Shown: piece after piece, positions 13,230 through 14,517 of the stretch
How the letters are laid out: each line of letters opens with the position of its first letter
Numbering within the stretch: position 1 is the stretch's first letter
From: an uncultured cyanobacterium
Lineage (GTDB): Bacteria; Cyanobacteriota; Cyanobacteriia; Pseudanabaenales; Pseudanabaenaceae
DNA length: 14,517 bases
Assembly (NCBI GenBank): GCA_903819605.1
Contig: CAIJEA010000050.1
Span: forward strand, 1-14,517
Reading direction: 5' to 3'
Notes under the pieces: model-generated
What the model was told of the DNA's origin: nothing
What the model saw: the letters and a program-made list of their open reading frames with translations, nothing else
The model's database searches: none
Translations under genes and position numbers: made by a program

Positions 13230-14517
13230 ATGTTATTAGAGAAACTTACAGTTACGAACTTCCGTTGCCATGAATCCATCGTTGACTTGCCTATCCACAA
13301 GTTAACTGTGTTTATTGGTGAAAATGATTCTGGTAAAACAGCCCTACTGGATGCTCTATGTATACTTTTAACTCCTAAAATACCAATATCATCAGATTTT
13401 AGGAAACTAGACTCGGATAACAATGCGGATAAAATCACTATTTCTGGAACGTTTGGGATAGAAGAAAATGATTCAGTTCCTTTAAACTTGTGTTCTCCAG
13501 ATGGTCAAAAATTTATCTTAACTAAAATTTTTCAAGAGAAGACATCTAGTTGTTATGTACAATGCACTGGTTTTGAGGATGAGAGATTTAATTCTTTTGA
13601 AAGTCAACAAGCTGCTGTTCAGAGAGAGTTACTTGAAGGATTAGATATTGCTCCAGCTAAAAATGCTGGCGAAAGAATTATACAGTTTAAACAGGCGGCA
13701 GATTCAAATCTTATAGCACAAGCAGAATGTATAAAGCCAATCAACTTCAACCAAATTTCAGAATATCTTCCGCGATTTGAGTATATTTCCTCTTCAGAAT
13801 ACAGGCAGCCTGATAGCTTAATTCAAAGAATATTACAGGGAGTCACTGATTCCTTCATGCGACCAATCAATGCAGAAACACAAAAGAGTGAATTGCTTCC
13901 TGCACTAGTTTTAATAAAAGAGCATCTTCATAATGCACTAAACGAAAAGATCAATGAAATTACAGATATTCTAAAGCGTTTTTATCCTGAACTTCGATCT
14001 GTTCAAGTTAACTCTAATATTGACTTTCTGAAGAGTTTTACTACGGCAAGTTTAATGCTTGACTTTGGAGATGGACCGCAACTTCTTAATACTTTTGGAG
14101 AGGGTACAAAGAAAAAAGTATGGATGTGTCTATTGGATTGGGAAAAACAGGTGCAGCAGCAAGAAAATATTTCAGTTTTTCGGGCTTATGATGAACCTGA
14201 TATTAATCTTGATTATTCCGCAGAGCGTAAACTATTTCTAGGGATAATAGAATCAGTCAATGCAGAAAGATCTCGAATTCAATCAGTAGTATCCACTCAC
14301 TCAGTTACATTAATAGACCGCGCACCTATTGAAGCGATTAGACTTATTAAGGTTAAAGATGAGCATCACAGGGAAGTTGAATTTTTTGATTGTAACCTTG
14401 TAGACGATGTAATTCCTTTCATGTTTAATGTTGGGCATTCAGTTGGTATTTCCAACTCATTAGTATTATATGAAAAAGCATTTCTTGTTGTTGAAGGAGA
14501 ATCCGAAGAAAATGCAC
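13230..14517 (+). CDS. OLD-family ATP-dependent endonuclease (ATPase plus start of TOPRIM), cut by window edge
   Basis: The first 429 codons of a longer gene, open to the right edge. An ABC/SMC-type ATPase head is complete: LEKLTVTNFRCHES start, Walker A GENDSGKT at 30-37, a signature-like GEGTKKKVW at 290-298, Walker B AYDEPD with D321-E322, and the switch STHS with H357. A long helical middle lies between. The last visible residues FLVVEGESEENA carry E422, the first acidic residue expected of a TOPRIM nuclease domain. ATPase followed by TOPRIM is the OLD arrangement, shared with GajA of the Gabija anti-phage system and with stand-alone phage-exclusion nucleases. Which type applies depends on the next gene, outside the window: a UvrD-like helicase would indicate Gabija. 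The ATG at 13230 has no clear Shine-Dalgarno, 41 bases after the small upstream gene. The gene is AT-rich and has no HIP1 site, unlike the left part of the window. Confidence 0.88.
   Translation, partial: MLLEKLTVTNFRCHESIVDLPIHKLTVFIGENDSGKTALLDALCILLTPKIPISSDFRKLDSDNNADKITISGTFGIEENDSVPLNLCSPDGQKFILTKIFQEKTSSCYVQCTGFEDERFNSFESQQAAVQRELLEGLDIAPAKNAGERIIQFKQAADSNLIAQAECIKPINFNQISEYLPRFEYISSSEYRQPDSLIQRILQGVTDSFMRPINAETQKSELLPALVLIKEHLHNALNEKINEITDILKRFYPELRSVQVNSNIDFLKSFTTASLMLDFGDGPQLLNTFGEGTKKKVWMCLLDWEKQVQQQENISVFRAYDEPDINLDYSAERKLFLGIIESVNAERSRIQSVVSTHSVTLIDRAPIEAIRLIKVKDEHHREVEFFDCNLVDDVIPFMFNVGHSVGISNSLVLYEKAFLVVEGESEENA

Noticed and set aside
14059..14241. 60-codon plus-strand frame inside the OLD gene
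   Set aside because: The OLD frame is open through the region and carries the ATPase signature and Walker B motif there.

Overview
The window looks like chromosomal DNA from a cyanobacterium. I counted 27 copies of the octamer GCGATCGC (HIP1) between positions 432 and 12072. The gene content also fits: a cyanobacterial-type phosphoenolpyruvate carboxylase of 975 residues, a DUF6464-like protein, and a UbiH-like hydroxylase. Small palindromic repeats between genes recall filamentous Pseudanabaena-type genomes, but that genus guess rests on memory only. No rRNA, tRNA, CRISPR array or transposase was seen.

Positions 1-12000 left to right: the start of a major facilitator exporter runs off the left edge on the minus strand. 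Upstream of it on the same strand are an FtsW/RodA-type SEDS protein and a UbiH-family FAD monooxygenase, with a strong hairpin terminator between ftsW and the exporter. A 421-base AT-rich gap separates the divergent monooxygenase and ppc. Then come, on the plus strand, ppc, a Gfo/Idh/MocA sugar-type oxidoreductase, and a small secreted beta-barrel-like protein, each followed by a strong hairpin. A DUF6464-like gene (minus), a periplasmic N-acetylmuramoyl-L-alanine amidase (plus) and a TMEM175-like potassium channel (minus) follow. The FtsW and amidase genes both touch peptidoglycan, but they are 7.6 kb apart and not an operon.

From about 11.2 kb the window becomes accessory. Two minus-strand toxin-antitoxin pairs sit in a row: a RelE/ParE-like toxin with a heavily overlapping upstream partner, and a MazF/PemK toxin with a DUF2281-like antitoxin joined by an ATGA overlap. 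Copies of a roughly 46-base repeat built on a degenerate HIP1 core lie before, between and after these two pairs, about 0.7 kb apart, so each pair looks like a repeat-bounded cassette.

From 12874 to the right edge, two plus-strand genes form a likely operon: a 104-residue conserved small protein with a WYL-like look, and the first 429 residues of an OLD-family ATPase whose TOPRIM domain begins at the edge. This stretch has no HIP1 site and is AT-rich, suggesting recent arrival. Together with the toxin-antitoxin pairs it reads as the edge of a defence island. The rest of the OLD protein and any partner gene lie outside the window.
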